In this document: positions 49,520 to 60,782 of the stretch, one piece after another
Numbering within the stretch: the first letter of the stretch is position 1
Layout of the letters: each line of letters starts with the position of its first letter
Source of the DNA: Arcuatula senhousia
Lineage: Eukaryota; Mollusca; Bivalvia; Mytilida; Mytilidae
Length of the DNA stretch: 64,000 nt
Direction: 5' to 3'
NCBI GenBank assembly: GCA_963971305.1
Contig: OZ020305.1
Span: 6,853,001-6,917,000, forward strand
Made by a program: the position numbers and the translations under genes
Notes under the pieces: generated by a model
The model's database searches: none
What the model was told of the DNA's origin: nothing
What the model saw: only the letters and a program-made list of their open reading frames with translations

Positions 49520-51737
49520 TTAAAGGAGTAGGTTTGCGAACCTTCATATTTGGCCGTAAAATTTCAAGTATTAGATAATCATGTAATATTTGTTGTAGAT
49601 ATAGTACTATGGTTATATGTAAGACATATGCATTTGAAAGTATGATTTGTGACATAGCTACGTCGCAGTGACGTCACAATCTTCGGTATTTTGCAAAAAA
49701 ATATTAAAATCTTTGAATTTTGCCTTTTTTTCAATGCAAATTTGTGCTTTGGAAATATAGAGCGCACTCAAGGACACCCTTCATAATTAAACAGATTATA
49801 ATTATGACCATATTACAGCTAAAAACGAACTATAATCCACTTGTTTATATTTGTACTCCTCAAAGAAAATAGGTAAACTACAACTTAATCCCTCTATTGA
49901 AATTTGCAACAATGGAAGATGATTACTGTGATCAGTAAAATTGATATCTATACAGAGGAGATTAACTTGCTATGGGTATGAATTTTTTTGCTTGAAGGAA
50001 AAAAACTCCTACACTGAAGGAAAAAAATTCCTTCACTTTAGGAAGAAAACTCCTACTCTGAAGGAAGAAAATTCTTCATCAAAGATGATAATATGACCAC
50101 CAATTGGATAGTTTCTTACTTTTTAAATCAAAATCTGTTTAATATAATGTTACACTAAGGACATAATTCTTTGTATTTATGAGGAGGGGTAGGACCTTTT
50201 TCGGGACACCGGGATTGGCCATATTTAACCTCGGGATTCCGGGATTTGGACAATTTAAGTTTGGGATTCCGGGATAAAATTATATCAACTTTACCCGGCT
50301 TTGGGATTTTCTCATTTTTAAGTCGGGATGACGGGATTTTGTAAAAATTAGTTCGGGATGACGGGATAAGACCCCCTCTTAACGCCCCCCCATTTATATA
50401 TCATTTATATTTACACCATCAAAGACCATAGCATAGCATGTTAAAAAAGTGAATCTTAAATTGAAAAAAACAAAGCTATTACATGAAAAGATTTTTCTTT
50501 CTATGAAAATGAGAGTTTTTCTTTAAACCAATTAAAGAATAGAAAGGAAGTTTGAAGATGACGATTTTAAAAATACATGTAAGCCAGAGCATGTAAGCTA
50601 AACATTTTGATTTTACTGTATTTTTGTTTAAAAGATAATAAGAGTTTATTCGGGAAAAGATTGTCGTTGTCTTTTTCATGGCTTTAAGCTTTAATTAACA
50701 TATAATAGCATAACATAAGAATTTGAAGAAAAACATATATTTATGATGAAGACCTCAAACGGAAGAGAATGAAGCTACCCTGCAAACATTTTTAATCTTA
50801 TAATAACAAAAAAAAAACTGAAGATTAAAAAAAAGTTAAAAATCCCAAAATTTTATAGTATTCAGCTACTGCTCGCACAATCAGTTTACCCCACTACAAC
50901 CAAAATTAAATTACGCAAACCTAAAATAATATAATTTCAGGTAAAAGAAAATGAGTTATATCGTGTAAATTTTATATTATATTTCATGTATTTTTTAATT
51001 CACCTCAAGAAACAGGCTAACATTTTAATGGAATCTACACTAAAGACAAATACAAATAATGAAAAGCGCAAATCTGTATCTTTTAAGCTCTTAATAAACT
51101 CAAAACTGCAAAATAAGCAAGATTTTTTCCAACAATTTCAAGTAGCAGTTACAGCAAACAAAGCTACAATGAAAACTGTCATCTTTGTATTGTACACTAA
51201 TCTTCTTTCTATTGTAGACTAATCTGACTTTTCAAATTGAAAATTCAACAGGTAATTTTTTCCTGTAGGTAAATTTCTCCTTCCAAGAACAAGTTAATCT
51301 CCTCTGTATGGATGTCAATTTTACTGATCACAGAGATCATCTTCCATTGTTGCACATTTCAATAGAGGGATTAAGTTGTAGTTTACCTAATTTCTTTGAG
51401 GAGTACAAATATAAACACATGGATTATATAGTCCATTTCTAGCTGTAAAGGTTTTCTGAAAATATGAAGGGTGCCCTTGATTGTGCTCATATTTTTCTTG
51501 ACCAATTTAGAACCAAAAAGTAGCAAAATATGGTGAAATTTGGGTTTTTTCGTTAAATTTCCCAAGTTTGACCCCTATGGTTGAATTGTTCTTTTATAAT
51601 ACGTCAAAAAGAAGTTCAGAATTAGAGAAACCAAGCACATGACTATACTTACTAAGAATTATAACATGAAATATTTAAGTTAAGATTTTTGCCAAATTGT
51701 AGGCCAAATAAGGGTGTTCGTGAACCTTCTCCTTTAA
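49520..51737. mobile_element. 2.2-kb TTAA-flanked element with ~460-bp inverted arms
   Basis: TTAA at 49520-49523 and 51734-51737 flank inverted termini AGGAG(T/A)AGGTT. The arms (about 49524-49985 and 51278-51733) match when inverted: CTCAAGGACACCCTTCAT pairs with CAATCAAGGGCACCCTTCAT, and GTAAACTACAACTTAATCCC is mirrored near 51370. The middle holds an ACTCCTACACTGAAGGAA short repeat and a CGGGATTCCGGGAT tract (50200-50380). TTAA duplications are known for piggyBac and Kolobok transposons; no transposase is seen. Confidence 0.8.
50200..50380. repeat. CGGGATTCCGGGAT degenerate tandem tract
   Basis: The word TCGGGAT(T/G)(C/A)CGGGATTT recurs every 30-50 bp between AATT-rich spacers. It ends ...GGGATAAGACCCCCTC. 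It lies inside the TTAA-flanked element, probably as a nested repeat. Confidence 0.65.
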
Positions 51738-51975
51738 GCTACTTAAAGGGCAAAAATTTTATGACAAAATTCTTGGCTTCTTATGAAGGGATTGGCAGAT
51801 TTAAAATTTGGTTTTCAGCTTGATTCATACCATGCTACACTTTTCCAGATCTGCATACTTCAACTTTCTGGTTATTAATAATTGGCATTAATAAATGTGC
51901 AATGCCTTTCATGAGTTACTGTATTTATTTTGTACATATATCACAATATAAGATAACTGTTCTGTTATATATCTA

Positions 51976-53376
51976 TTAATTTATTTTGAATGGATCAAAC
52001 AGTTTAGGATCTTCTAAATAGTCACTTTTCTTGTAGGTGTATGGCATAAAACCTGCAAATAGACAAATGAAAACAACATGTTACTACAAACAGATGAAAA
52101 CAAGAGGCTCCCAGGAGCCTAAATCGCTCACCTGGTCTTGATGTTGACCCTATACTTTTGTAGAGCTAAATGAGCTGAACATTTAAGCAAGCAACAGCTT
52201 TTCTCTACCTGCAATAGTTTTCATTCTATAGGCCAAAAACACCATTTTCACCTATAGGGGGCCATAACCCCTATAAGGAGTCATCTGACAACTTCGACCC
52301 TATGGAGACTTTTGTAGAGCTAAATGAGCTGAACATTTAAGCAAGCAACAGCTAATCTCTATCTGCAATAGTTTTCATTCTGTAGGCCAAAAACATGAAA
52401 AATCGCTTTTTTCAGGGGCCGTAACCCCTATAAGGGGTCATCTGACAACTTCGACCCTAGGAGAATTTTGTAGAGCTAAATGAGCTGAACATTTAAGCAA
52501 GCAAAAGCTAATCTCTATCTGCAATAGTTTTCATTCTGTAGGCCAAAAACATGAAAAATTGCTATTTTTCAGGGGCCGTAACCCCTATAAGGGGTCATCT
52601 GACATCTTCAACCCTATGGAGAATTTTGTAGAGCTAAATGAGCTGAACATTTAAGCAAGCAACAGCTAATCTCTATCTTCAATAGTTTTCATTCTGTAGG
52701 ACAAAAACATGAAAAATCGCTATTTTTCATGGGCCGTAACCCCTATAAGGAGTCATCTGACAACTTCGACCCTATGGAGACTTTCATAGAGCTAAATGAG
52801 CTAAACATTTCAGCAAGCAACAGCTAATCTCTATCTGCAATAGTTTTCATTCTGTAGGCCAAAAACATGAAAAATGGCTATTTTTCACCTTTAAGGGGCC
52901 GTAACCCCTGTAAGGGGTCATCTGACAACTTCGACTCTAAGAGACTTTTGTAGAGTTAAATGAGCTGAACATTTAAGCAAGCAACAGCTAATCTCTATCT
53001 GCAATAGTTTTCATTCTGTAGGCCAAAAACATGAAAAAATGCTATTTTTCACCTTTAAGGGGCCGTAACCCCTATAAGGGGTCATCTGACAACTTGGACC
53101 GAATGGAGACTTTTGTAGAGCTTTTGATGCTGAATCAGTAGCATGGCCTCAGATTTCCTCTATCTCTTATACTTTTTGATTTATAAGCCAAAAACAGTAG
53201 TCTGACCCCCCTGGTCTATTTTTAGTAACGGTGGCCATGTTTTTCGACAGATCAAAAATCGAAACACAAGTTTGGTGCAGGACACCCTAAGGATCAATCA
53301 TACCAAGTTTCATTCAATTCTGTTCAGTAGTTTCAGAGGAGAAGATTTTTGAAAAATTGTTAACGGACGACGACAC

Positions 53377-53409
<33 letters not shown>

Positions 53410-56400
53410 ACGCCAAGTGATGGCAATAGCTCACATGGACCTTTGGTCCAGGTGAGCTAAAAAGTTATATTTAAAAGAGTTGAAAACTAATTTAAAATAA
53501 TGAAATAATATGACTATGTGCTCTTCTGTAGTATACAATGTTTTAATTGTCACAAGAAGAGAGACTAAACATTATGTGGGCTTGAAGTGCAAAAATGTTC
53601 AAACTAACAATTTATTTAAGGAGGTTTGCTCCTCATATTTGAGATTTTTGTCAGATTTTCGAGATCCTCGGGGTTTATCCATCTATTATGCTTGAAATTT
53701 TTTGCCCATAAACCCCCTATTTTCTTTTTCTTATTCAAAAATATGTCCACCAAATATGCATTTCCAAATTTTTTATGAAATTTTATTTACTCTGTCATAC
53801 CTTTTAAAGAGTTTAAAGATACCAATCTGTGGCAATGCAAAAGTAATGAAAACTCTAGAAAGAACATATTTCCCGCCAAAATTATAAACGCTTATAGCAT
53901 AAAAACAAGCACATGGACCTACATTTTTTTCTTGCTTATTTTGATCATTTGTCCATATTCTTTAAAAAAGATGCAATTTTATCCATTTTTATTAGCTCAC
54001 CTGGACCGAAGGTCCATGTGAGCTTTTACCATCACTTGGCGTCCATCGTCGTCGTCTGTCGTCGTCGTCTGTCGTCGTCGTCGTCTGTTAACAATTTTTC
54101 AAAAATCTTCTCCTCTGAAACTACTGAACAGAATTTAATGAAACTTGGTATGAATGATCCTTAGGGTGTCCTGCACCAAACTTGTGTTTCAATTTTTGAT
54201 CCGTCAAAAAACATGGCCACCGTTACTAAAAATAGACCAGGGGGGTCAGACTACTGTTTTTGGCTTGTAAATCAAAAAGTATAAGAGATAGATGAAATCT
54301 GATGCCACGCTGCTGCTTCTGCATAAAAAATTCTACAAAAATCTCCATTTGGTCGAAGTTGTCAGATGATACCTTATAGGAGTTACAGCCCCTTAAAGGT
54401 GAAAAATAGCGTTTTTGCATGTTTTTGGCCTATAGAATGAAAACTATTGTAAATAGAGAAAAGCTGTTGCTTGCTTAAATGTTCAGCTCATTTAGCTCTA
54501 CAAAAGTCTCCATACGGTCGAAGTTGTCAGATGACCCCTTATAGGGGTTACAGCCCCTTAAAGGCAAAAAATAGCGTTTTTGGCCTGTAGAATGAAAACT
54601 ATTGCAAATAGAGAAAAGCTGTTGCTTGCTTAAATGTTCAGCTCATTTAGCTCTACAAAAGTCTCCATAAGGTCAAAGTTGTAAGATGACCCCTTATAGG
54701 GGTTACAGCCCCTTAAAGGCAAAAAATAGTGAATGAAAACTATTGCAAATAGAGAAAAGCTGTTGCTTGCTTAAATGTTCAGCTCATTTAGCTCTACAAA
54801 AGTCTCCATAGGGTTGAAGTTGTCTGATAACCCCTATAACAGCCCCTTATTGTTTTTTGATTAATTAGAATGAAAGCAGTTGCAAATAGAGAGAAGATTT
54901 TTCATGCTTATAAACATTCAGCTCATTTAGCTATACAAAAATCTTCATAGGGTTGACATCAAGACCAGGTGAGCGATTCAGGCTCCTGGGAGCCTCTTGT
55001 TTACTTTAAGATACAGGAGCAAACCACCTTAAGTAAAGAGGAAGTTAAGTAAAACAGTCTTTATCATGGAACTTTTGAACCTTCAACTGCTGTAGTATTC
55101 TATATAGCTACATGCTTTCATCTTTTAGGTATATAAAGTAGGTCCCTGGGACCAATCTGTATACATGTATTACTGTGGATTCATTTATTTTCATGGGTAC
55201 CAATGATCATTTCATGGATTCCTAAATGTGTGGTTCTAACGACTGATGCATATAGATCAATGTTAAATTCCCTTTTTGTTTTGTATCAAATTTCATGGAT
55301 TAAGGCCATCCACAAAAACCAAGAAAATTGATACCCCACAAATATTAATGAAACCACAGTATGCTAATGTGAAAATGATTTATTATTAAAAAAATGACCT
55401 GCACATTATATAAATTTAATGGTGTTCAATTCTTTTTAAATGAAAAATAATTACAGAGCTTCCTTACCTATAAATACAGAAAATTATTTTAACAGTAAAA
55501 GTTAATCAGCTCTGGTATTGATTTCGTTATGGTCAAAGGGATATAACTCTGACCAATACATTTGTACTTTTCAAACACATTCAATGTATTTATGATGCAA
55601 TTTATAAATGAAATCCATAAAGTATTTTAGGTACAAGAGAGCTCACAAGAGTGTGATGGACAACATTCTATGTAACTGCTATGTTTTCTAGTATGAACCA
55701 GCTTACCAAAATATCTAGATTGTTTGATGATGTTTGATAGATGTTTCTGCATGGGTATACACAGCCCTGTGACTTTCCTTCCATATATCCGTCCTGTGTA
55801 GGGTGATACAAACTGACTCAATAGACGAGCATTCTATAAGATAAATAACAACTGAATTATACTACAAACTGTAAATAGAGAAATGACAATGTTACAGAAT
55901 TTGTAAACAAGATTACATGGTACCCTCTGGAAGAAACGTTTGAACTGCTTGTGTTGCAATAAACAGGAACTGGTACCTCTCCCTTGACTTATTAACTGAC
56001 ATTTTTAAATATGCTAGGTCCTGGGTTATCAAAGAAGAATTTGACACATTTAAATATGAAGATGCATTTGTTAAAATTATTTGTTACTTTTAGACAAGAA
56101 CATTTGATTTTCTCTTTCATACAATTAAACTTAACCAACTTATAAATGGTAAACAATTTTCCACACTGCCTTATTTTTCATTGAGAACATGAAATTTTTG
56201 CAATCTAAGACTTTAAAATCTGAATAGCCAACTTACTCAAATATAAATGGAGTACCGTTATAAATATTATGTGTTTGTATCTGACTAGGGTTCATGAACT
56301 TTTACCTTATAATCAAGTGTAACATTATACTGACAGAGAATACATCTCTTATAGTCTTCTACATATGGGTTGATCATATTTGGGCTAGGCTGGAATGAAA

Positions 56401-58812
56401 AGAAAGAAAAAAGTAATTGCATTTGAAATAATATTAAAAACGAAAGAAGCATTTAAAATAGGCTACATTTTTTCTATTTTCAATTTGATTATTCCAATTC
56501 CTACTTAAATTATAATAACACAAAATTGTTCTTTTAACTGTTTGCTGTAAATATTGATATATAGATCTATGTAAAAACATCATTAGCATGACATTTATCC
56601 TTGGTTTTGCCAGTGTATTTTTTGTGATTCTTCAATTCATAAAACAAATATAACTATACACTTATGTAATGTTTGTCTGTATCATGGTTGTAATTTTCAT
56701 TACATAAAATTGTTTAAGGTAACTTCAACACCCAGGGATAAACTTATTTAGCTTACCATATCATCTTCATAATCTACTTTTTCTTCAATAGACTTCAATA
56801 ACTTTTCCACCCGTTCCATTGAGAATGTTGAATCATCTTCATCATCAAGCTTCACACGATCTGGCCACCTCTCCCGTAAATAGGAAGATCTTCGAGGCTT
56901 TAGTGGCTTAAATGGACCTTTGTTCTCATCTAAAGGAGCTTTAACAACTTTAAGTTTGTAGCGTGGAGAACTTGTTGAAATTGTCTGTTTTTGTTGTGAA
57001 ATAGTTAGCACGCCTGAAATAAAGAAAAGGAATCAGAAAAATCATTAAAAAAAGTAATTTCATGTTTACAATAAATTTAAATTTGACCTAAGTTTTTAAC
57101 GTCTCACAATACATACTGTTCTAATAAAACTACATCTTTGGATTCCAAACTTATTAATCTTATACATTATTTGTTAGTTTCAAAATGGTCTAACATTTAG
57201 AGAAGAAATAATATAACTGGACAACAAGAACAATTTTATAATACTTTTAAGTCTATCTTTTTCAAATGAAAGAACATTATTGAGCCTGCTCACATACCCC
57301 ACACATTCCACTATTTGACCATAAAAAATAACTATATGCTTGTCAATTTTTGAGAGAAAAAAAAATTGTGATAACATGCACAAGTATATATGTTATAGTT
57401 CTTGCATACTAAGTTTCATTAAATTTTGTTCAGTACATGTAGTTTCAGAGGAGTTGTGTCCACAAGAGATTTGCAAATTTCTATGTCCAAAGGGCCATAA
57501 CTCCCACAAAATTTTGCAAATAAAAAATTCCTGGTAATATGCATGACAACACAGGGTGTATTTTTTGCATTACACATAATATTAAATTCTGTGCAGTAGT
57601 ATCAAAGGACTTGCGTCTACAAGGTGATGAATCAGGATTTTTGGTTAATTTCTAAGTCCAAAGGGCCATAACTCCCACAAATTCCTGGTAACTTGCAAAT
57701 TTGCATAGTGTGTACTTCTTGCTAAATTCTGTTCAGCAATTTCAGAGGAGTTACGTCCACTAGATGATGAGTCAAGATTTTTGGCTAATTTCTAAGTCCA
57801 AAGGGCCACAACTCCAATACAAATTTATGGATTCAATATTCCTAATTGTATGCACAACTACATATGGTGTACTTCTTACATACTAATTTTTATAAATTCT
57901 GATGAGTGGTTTCAGAGGAGCTGCCTCCTCTAACTGTGATCACAGATGGACCAGTCAAAAACATTATACCCTCTGCAACTTTGTTGCATGGGGTATAATA
58001 ACCTTAACACAGGGTAATAGCAATACAATATTCTTATGTGAGATGTTGAGATAAGCAAGCTTTTGATATCAGGATAAGTGGCATTTAATGCTTTGAATCA
58101 TTTTAAATTCAAAGTAAAAATTCGTGCCCAATTTAAACTATCCAATCCAAGCTATATTGTCCTTGTTTACATCCCAGGGACATCAGCCTTAAAACTATAA
58201 GGTGTTTCCCATCTACAATTTCATATACATTTCTTGAAAAAGATATTGAATTATGCCCTGTTGCAACTATATTGTATGTGATAGTTTTTTCATCAACAAT
58301 TCATCTTTATGGAAGCCCCGATGTGCCACAAACAAAAAATATTCTTATTGTTCCGGTCATAAATGATTTGGTCTCTGTTTTGTCATCTGTTCCCCATTTT
58401 CGTCTTTGAAATAAAAGTTTTTAAAATTTTTTATCCAAGTGTATAGTCAAACGCTCATGTAACCCACTCTGTGACTTTCCAAAACAAATATGACAGAAGA
58501 CAGAATTTACTGAAAGGCAACTCCAACTACATGCATGGGTGTTTGCCAAATTTACCCGATCTGGACAAAGTATGTTCTTTAGTTGGATAAAAATCATTAT
58601 TGGACTGGGATGAAACTAGACTGGGGTTGTAAACACACTGCCACTGAGAGTGACTGGCCTTCCGGACTGGCGGCCAACAGGATACGTTGTGGATCACAGG
58701 ATGTGGACCTCACTATAGAATAAACAGTACATGCAGTGGTAAGGCAAAACCAATATTTTTGACCAAGTCCAAGTTACAACTTACGTCCTTCAAACAGGTT
58801 TGCCTGTCTCAT
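51976..58812 (-). CDS. MRPS18C: Mitochondrial small-subunit ribosomal protein bS18m (five coding exons)
   Basis: Exons in transcript order: 58812-58785, 57013-56757, 56389-56306, 55833-55707, 52052-51976. All are GT-AG and in phase (573 nt, 190 residues). The core is diagnostic of the S18 family: INPYVEDYKRCILC, LLSQFVSPYTGRIYGRKVTG and GFMPYTYKK with a DPKL end. Among animal S18 paralogues the CILC...DYK...LLSQFVSPYTG pattern fits MRPS18C best. Residues 1-95 are a longer, basic-to-acidic N-terminal part, expected to include a mitochondrial targeting peptide (MRQANLFEG start). The start has an in-frame TAA 12 codons upstream; this first exon is the least certain piece. Known role: part of the mitoribosomal small-subunit platform next to bS6m. 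Cys pair CILC at residues 111 and 114. Confidence 0.9.
52101..53462 (-). repeat. Dispersed ~1.4 kb element, family C copy 4 (reverse)
   Basis: Reads CAAGAGGCTCCCAGGAGCCT at its left edge and CTTTGGTCCAGGTGAGCTAA at its right, so it is reversed relative to the other copies. It holds about six internal units with GGGGTCATCTGACAACTTCG and a long (CGA)n tract at 53370-53410. It lies in the last MRPS18C intron. Confidence 0.85.
53993..55000 (+). repeat. Dispersed ~1 kb element, family C copy 5 (forward)
   Basis: Starts TAGCTCACCTGGACCGAAGG and ends AGGCTCCTGGGAGCCTCTTG, with a (CGT)n tract near 54045-54090. It is inverted to copy 4, 530 bp away, in the same MRPS18C intron. Confidence 0.85.
55171..55361. 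mobile_element. MITE-like palindromic element, family D copy 4
   Basis: Begins TACTGTGGATTCATTTATTT and ends ATTAATGAAACCACAGTA, TA-bounded, with the ends inverted. In the last MRPS18C intron. Confidence 0.75.
57390..57990 (+). repeat. Degenerate tandem repeat, ~130-170-bp unit, about 3.5 copies
   Basis: Each unit has GTTTCAGAGGAG(T/C)TG, GTCCA(C/A)(A/T)AGA and GTCCAAAGGGCCATAACTCC. It ends TTGTTGCATGGGGTATAATA. It fills part of MRPS18C intron 1. Confidence 0.7.
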
Positions 58813-60782
58813 AATAACAAATGGTTGTGATTTTTTTGTAATAACTTAAATAAGTTTCGCCACTGACTGATAAGAATTTCTTATTGTTACGGTTTTGCGG
58901 TAATCGTATCCTGTGCCGTAAGGGTAAACTGGACCACCTGTTGTTATTTGCTTATTGGCTCTACATACAAAAAGAAAGGGGTAATAAATAGGGTATGATT
59001 TTTGGCCCGATTTTATCTCTGCCATTGCTCGTGATGGCCGTATTACCATGCTGGGCTTATCACTCATTTGACAATTGTGTTAAAGATTTCTTTAGATAAA
59101 ACTCATTATCACATAAACAACACCTTCTTCTTATGTCTCTTATTTTATAATAAGTAAGTTAGAAACATCTGAAAGATCTGCTTAATTTTATCAGCTAATT
59201 AATTAGCATCAATTTATATGCTCCCAAAGGAAGTGTTAATGGTAGAAATTTCAATCAATTAGTTGTACTATGAGTATGAGCTGAATTTTCCTTCAATGTC
59301 CAGTTTAGCACGCTTATTTTCCTGAACTTTCGACTTCTTTTTAACGCTTTTGTCTTTGAAAATTTTAGACGTCACTAAATGTAAGCGAAACACACGCGTA
59401 ACCCACAAGAAAAGCTAATTTGCTTTTATTTTCAGACAAAAAATGAGTAAAATTAATTGTAACTTTGAGAGCGTCACAGGTTTAACCTGCCTCATATAGA
59501 CCAATCGCGAGTTTATCCATTCCGGAACATTCCGGATATTAGAATGTCCAAAAGTCAAAGGTCAACTGAGGTAAGATCTGACGTCAGAACATTGGGAGCA
59601 ATGGAAGCAACATGTTTACCGATTTATTTTAGGAAAATTTGAAAGAAAATTGAATAAAAAGTTTTGTTCATCAATTTGTAACGGTTAAAGAAATTTAAAA
59701 ACAAACATTTCCAAGGGATTAGAGTGAAAGGACAAGGTTTCCTTGTTTGATTTATCACAGAATAGGTACAAGTTTTCCAGTAAAATCGAGGTAAAATGGC
59801 GTCTATTTTGGAACTCGCGATCCGGGTATTACATGTAGACTGGAGAAAGGATAACATAATTTTCTAGCCAATCATAATTGGGGATCCATTACCCTTTATG
59901 CCTTATATGTTGTATTTCACAACGTAACAGAAGTTCAGTTTCAGTTTACCCCCAGTAAGGCTAGGGGTAAACTTTTACCTTAAACTTAATGGCAAATCTC
60001 ATTTTGAGGACTGTGCACAATTTGAACTTACCACATTGTGTAGATAAGTCTGGAATCAGTTTAATTTTTGTAGTCTTTACATTACATTCTAAAATTTGAA
60101 GACTTTTGCCTGTGACTCTTTTCCACATGTTTCAGTTTGACTTTTCTTTAGTTTTCTTTATTTTCAGTGTCAAAATAGATTAAACTGCAATATGTATAAT
60201 TTGTACTGGAATAAACGCATTTCTGATCAAGAGTGTAAATATTTTCGGAATACTTCTATATCTTTCATTAAAACCAAACGAAAAAGCCTGTTGACCAAAA
60301 AGATTATTTACAAATGGCTGTCAAAATTTCCTGACGACCTGTGGGCTCCCATTTCCCCCATCAATCTAGTTTTCAGACTCAGTAATTAAAACATTTAGTG
60401 ATTTTTATTCAAGAATGTTAATTATTAGATCAGCAATATTGTTTTCACGCAGAACAGTAGACGTGTCTCATATTCATAAAATCATGTCTATAATTTCACT
60501 TTCACTGTTTCAGTATCCATATTTGTCATGATAGGTAGCATGGTAGAAAGTACAGCCTTTTTAATACATTTTTTATGCCCCATCTTCGAAAGTAGATCAA
60601 AAGGGGCGTGTAGTGTTAAGGTCTGCTTGTCCGTCTGTTTGTCAGTCCCTGTCTTCTGTACATGTCAAAAATTTTAGACACTGGTGACTGGATTATCACT
60701 CCTGTAATTGTATAATAGGTACAAAATGTATCAGGACACTTCGGTACCTGGTCACTTCGGTACCTAGACACTTCGGTACTGG
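58813..60782. other. Upstream region of MRPS18C with candidate regulatory sites
   Basis: No certain gene. It contains the HSE/DR1/CRE cluster near 59500-59590 and two unproven candidate exons, one minus-strand (59268-59374) and one plus-strand (60168-60389). A CGGTAC-rich short repeat lies at about 60730-60782. Confidence 0.4.
59500..59590. promoter_or_regulatory. Promoter-like cluster: CCAAT, HSE, DR1 and CRE motifs
   Basis: In order: GACCAATCGCG (CCAAT-type), ATTCCGGAACATTCCGGAT at about 59519-59537 (three alternating TTC/GAA heat-shock pentamers plus part of a fourth), AAGTCAAAGGTCA at 59552-59564 (DR1-type nuclear receptor site) and palindromic TGACGTCA at 59579-59586 (CRE). Motif matches alone do not prove a promoter. 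It lies about 700 bp upstream of the MRPS18C start codon and could also serve a plus-strand transcript. Confidence 0.35.

Larger units (their letters stand above)
48586..51975. other. Convergent intergenic region (NOC3L / MRPS18C)
   Basis: After the NOC3L stop, ATAAAATAATAAAATTG offers a poly(A) signal near 48583-48600. Then come a degenerate tandem repeat (48715-49140) and a 2.2-kb TTAA-flanked element. No coding exon is supported. Confidence 0.5.

Noticed and set aside
59776..59850. Short plus-strand frame MASILELAIRVLHVDW with a good start context
   Set aside because: Only 23 codons, with no strong donor to extend it; not supportable as a gene.
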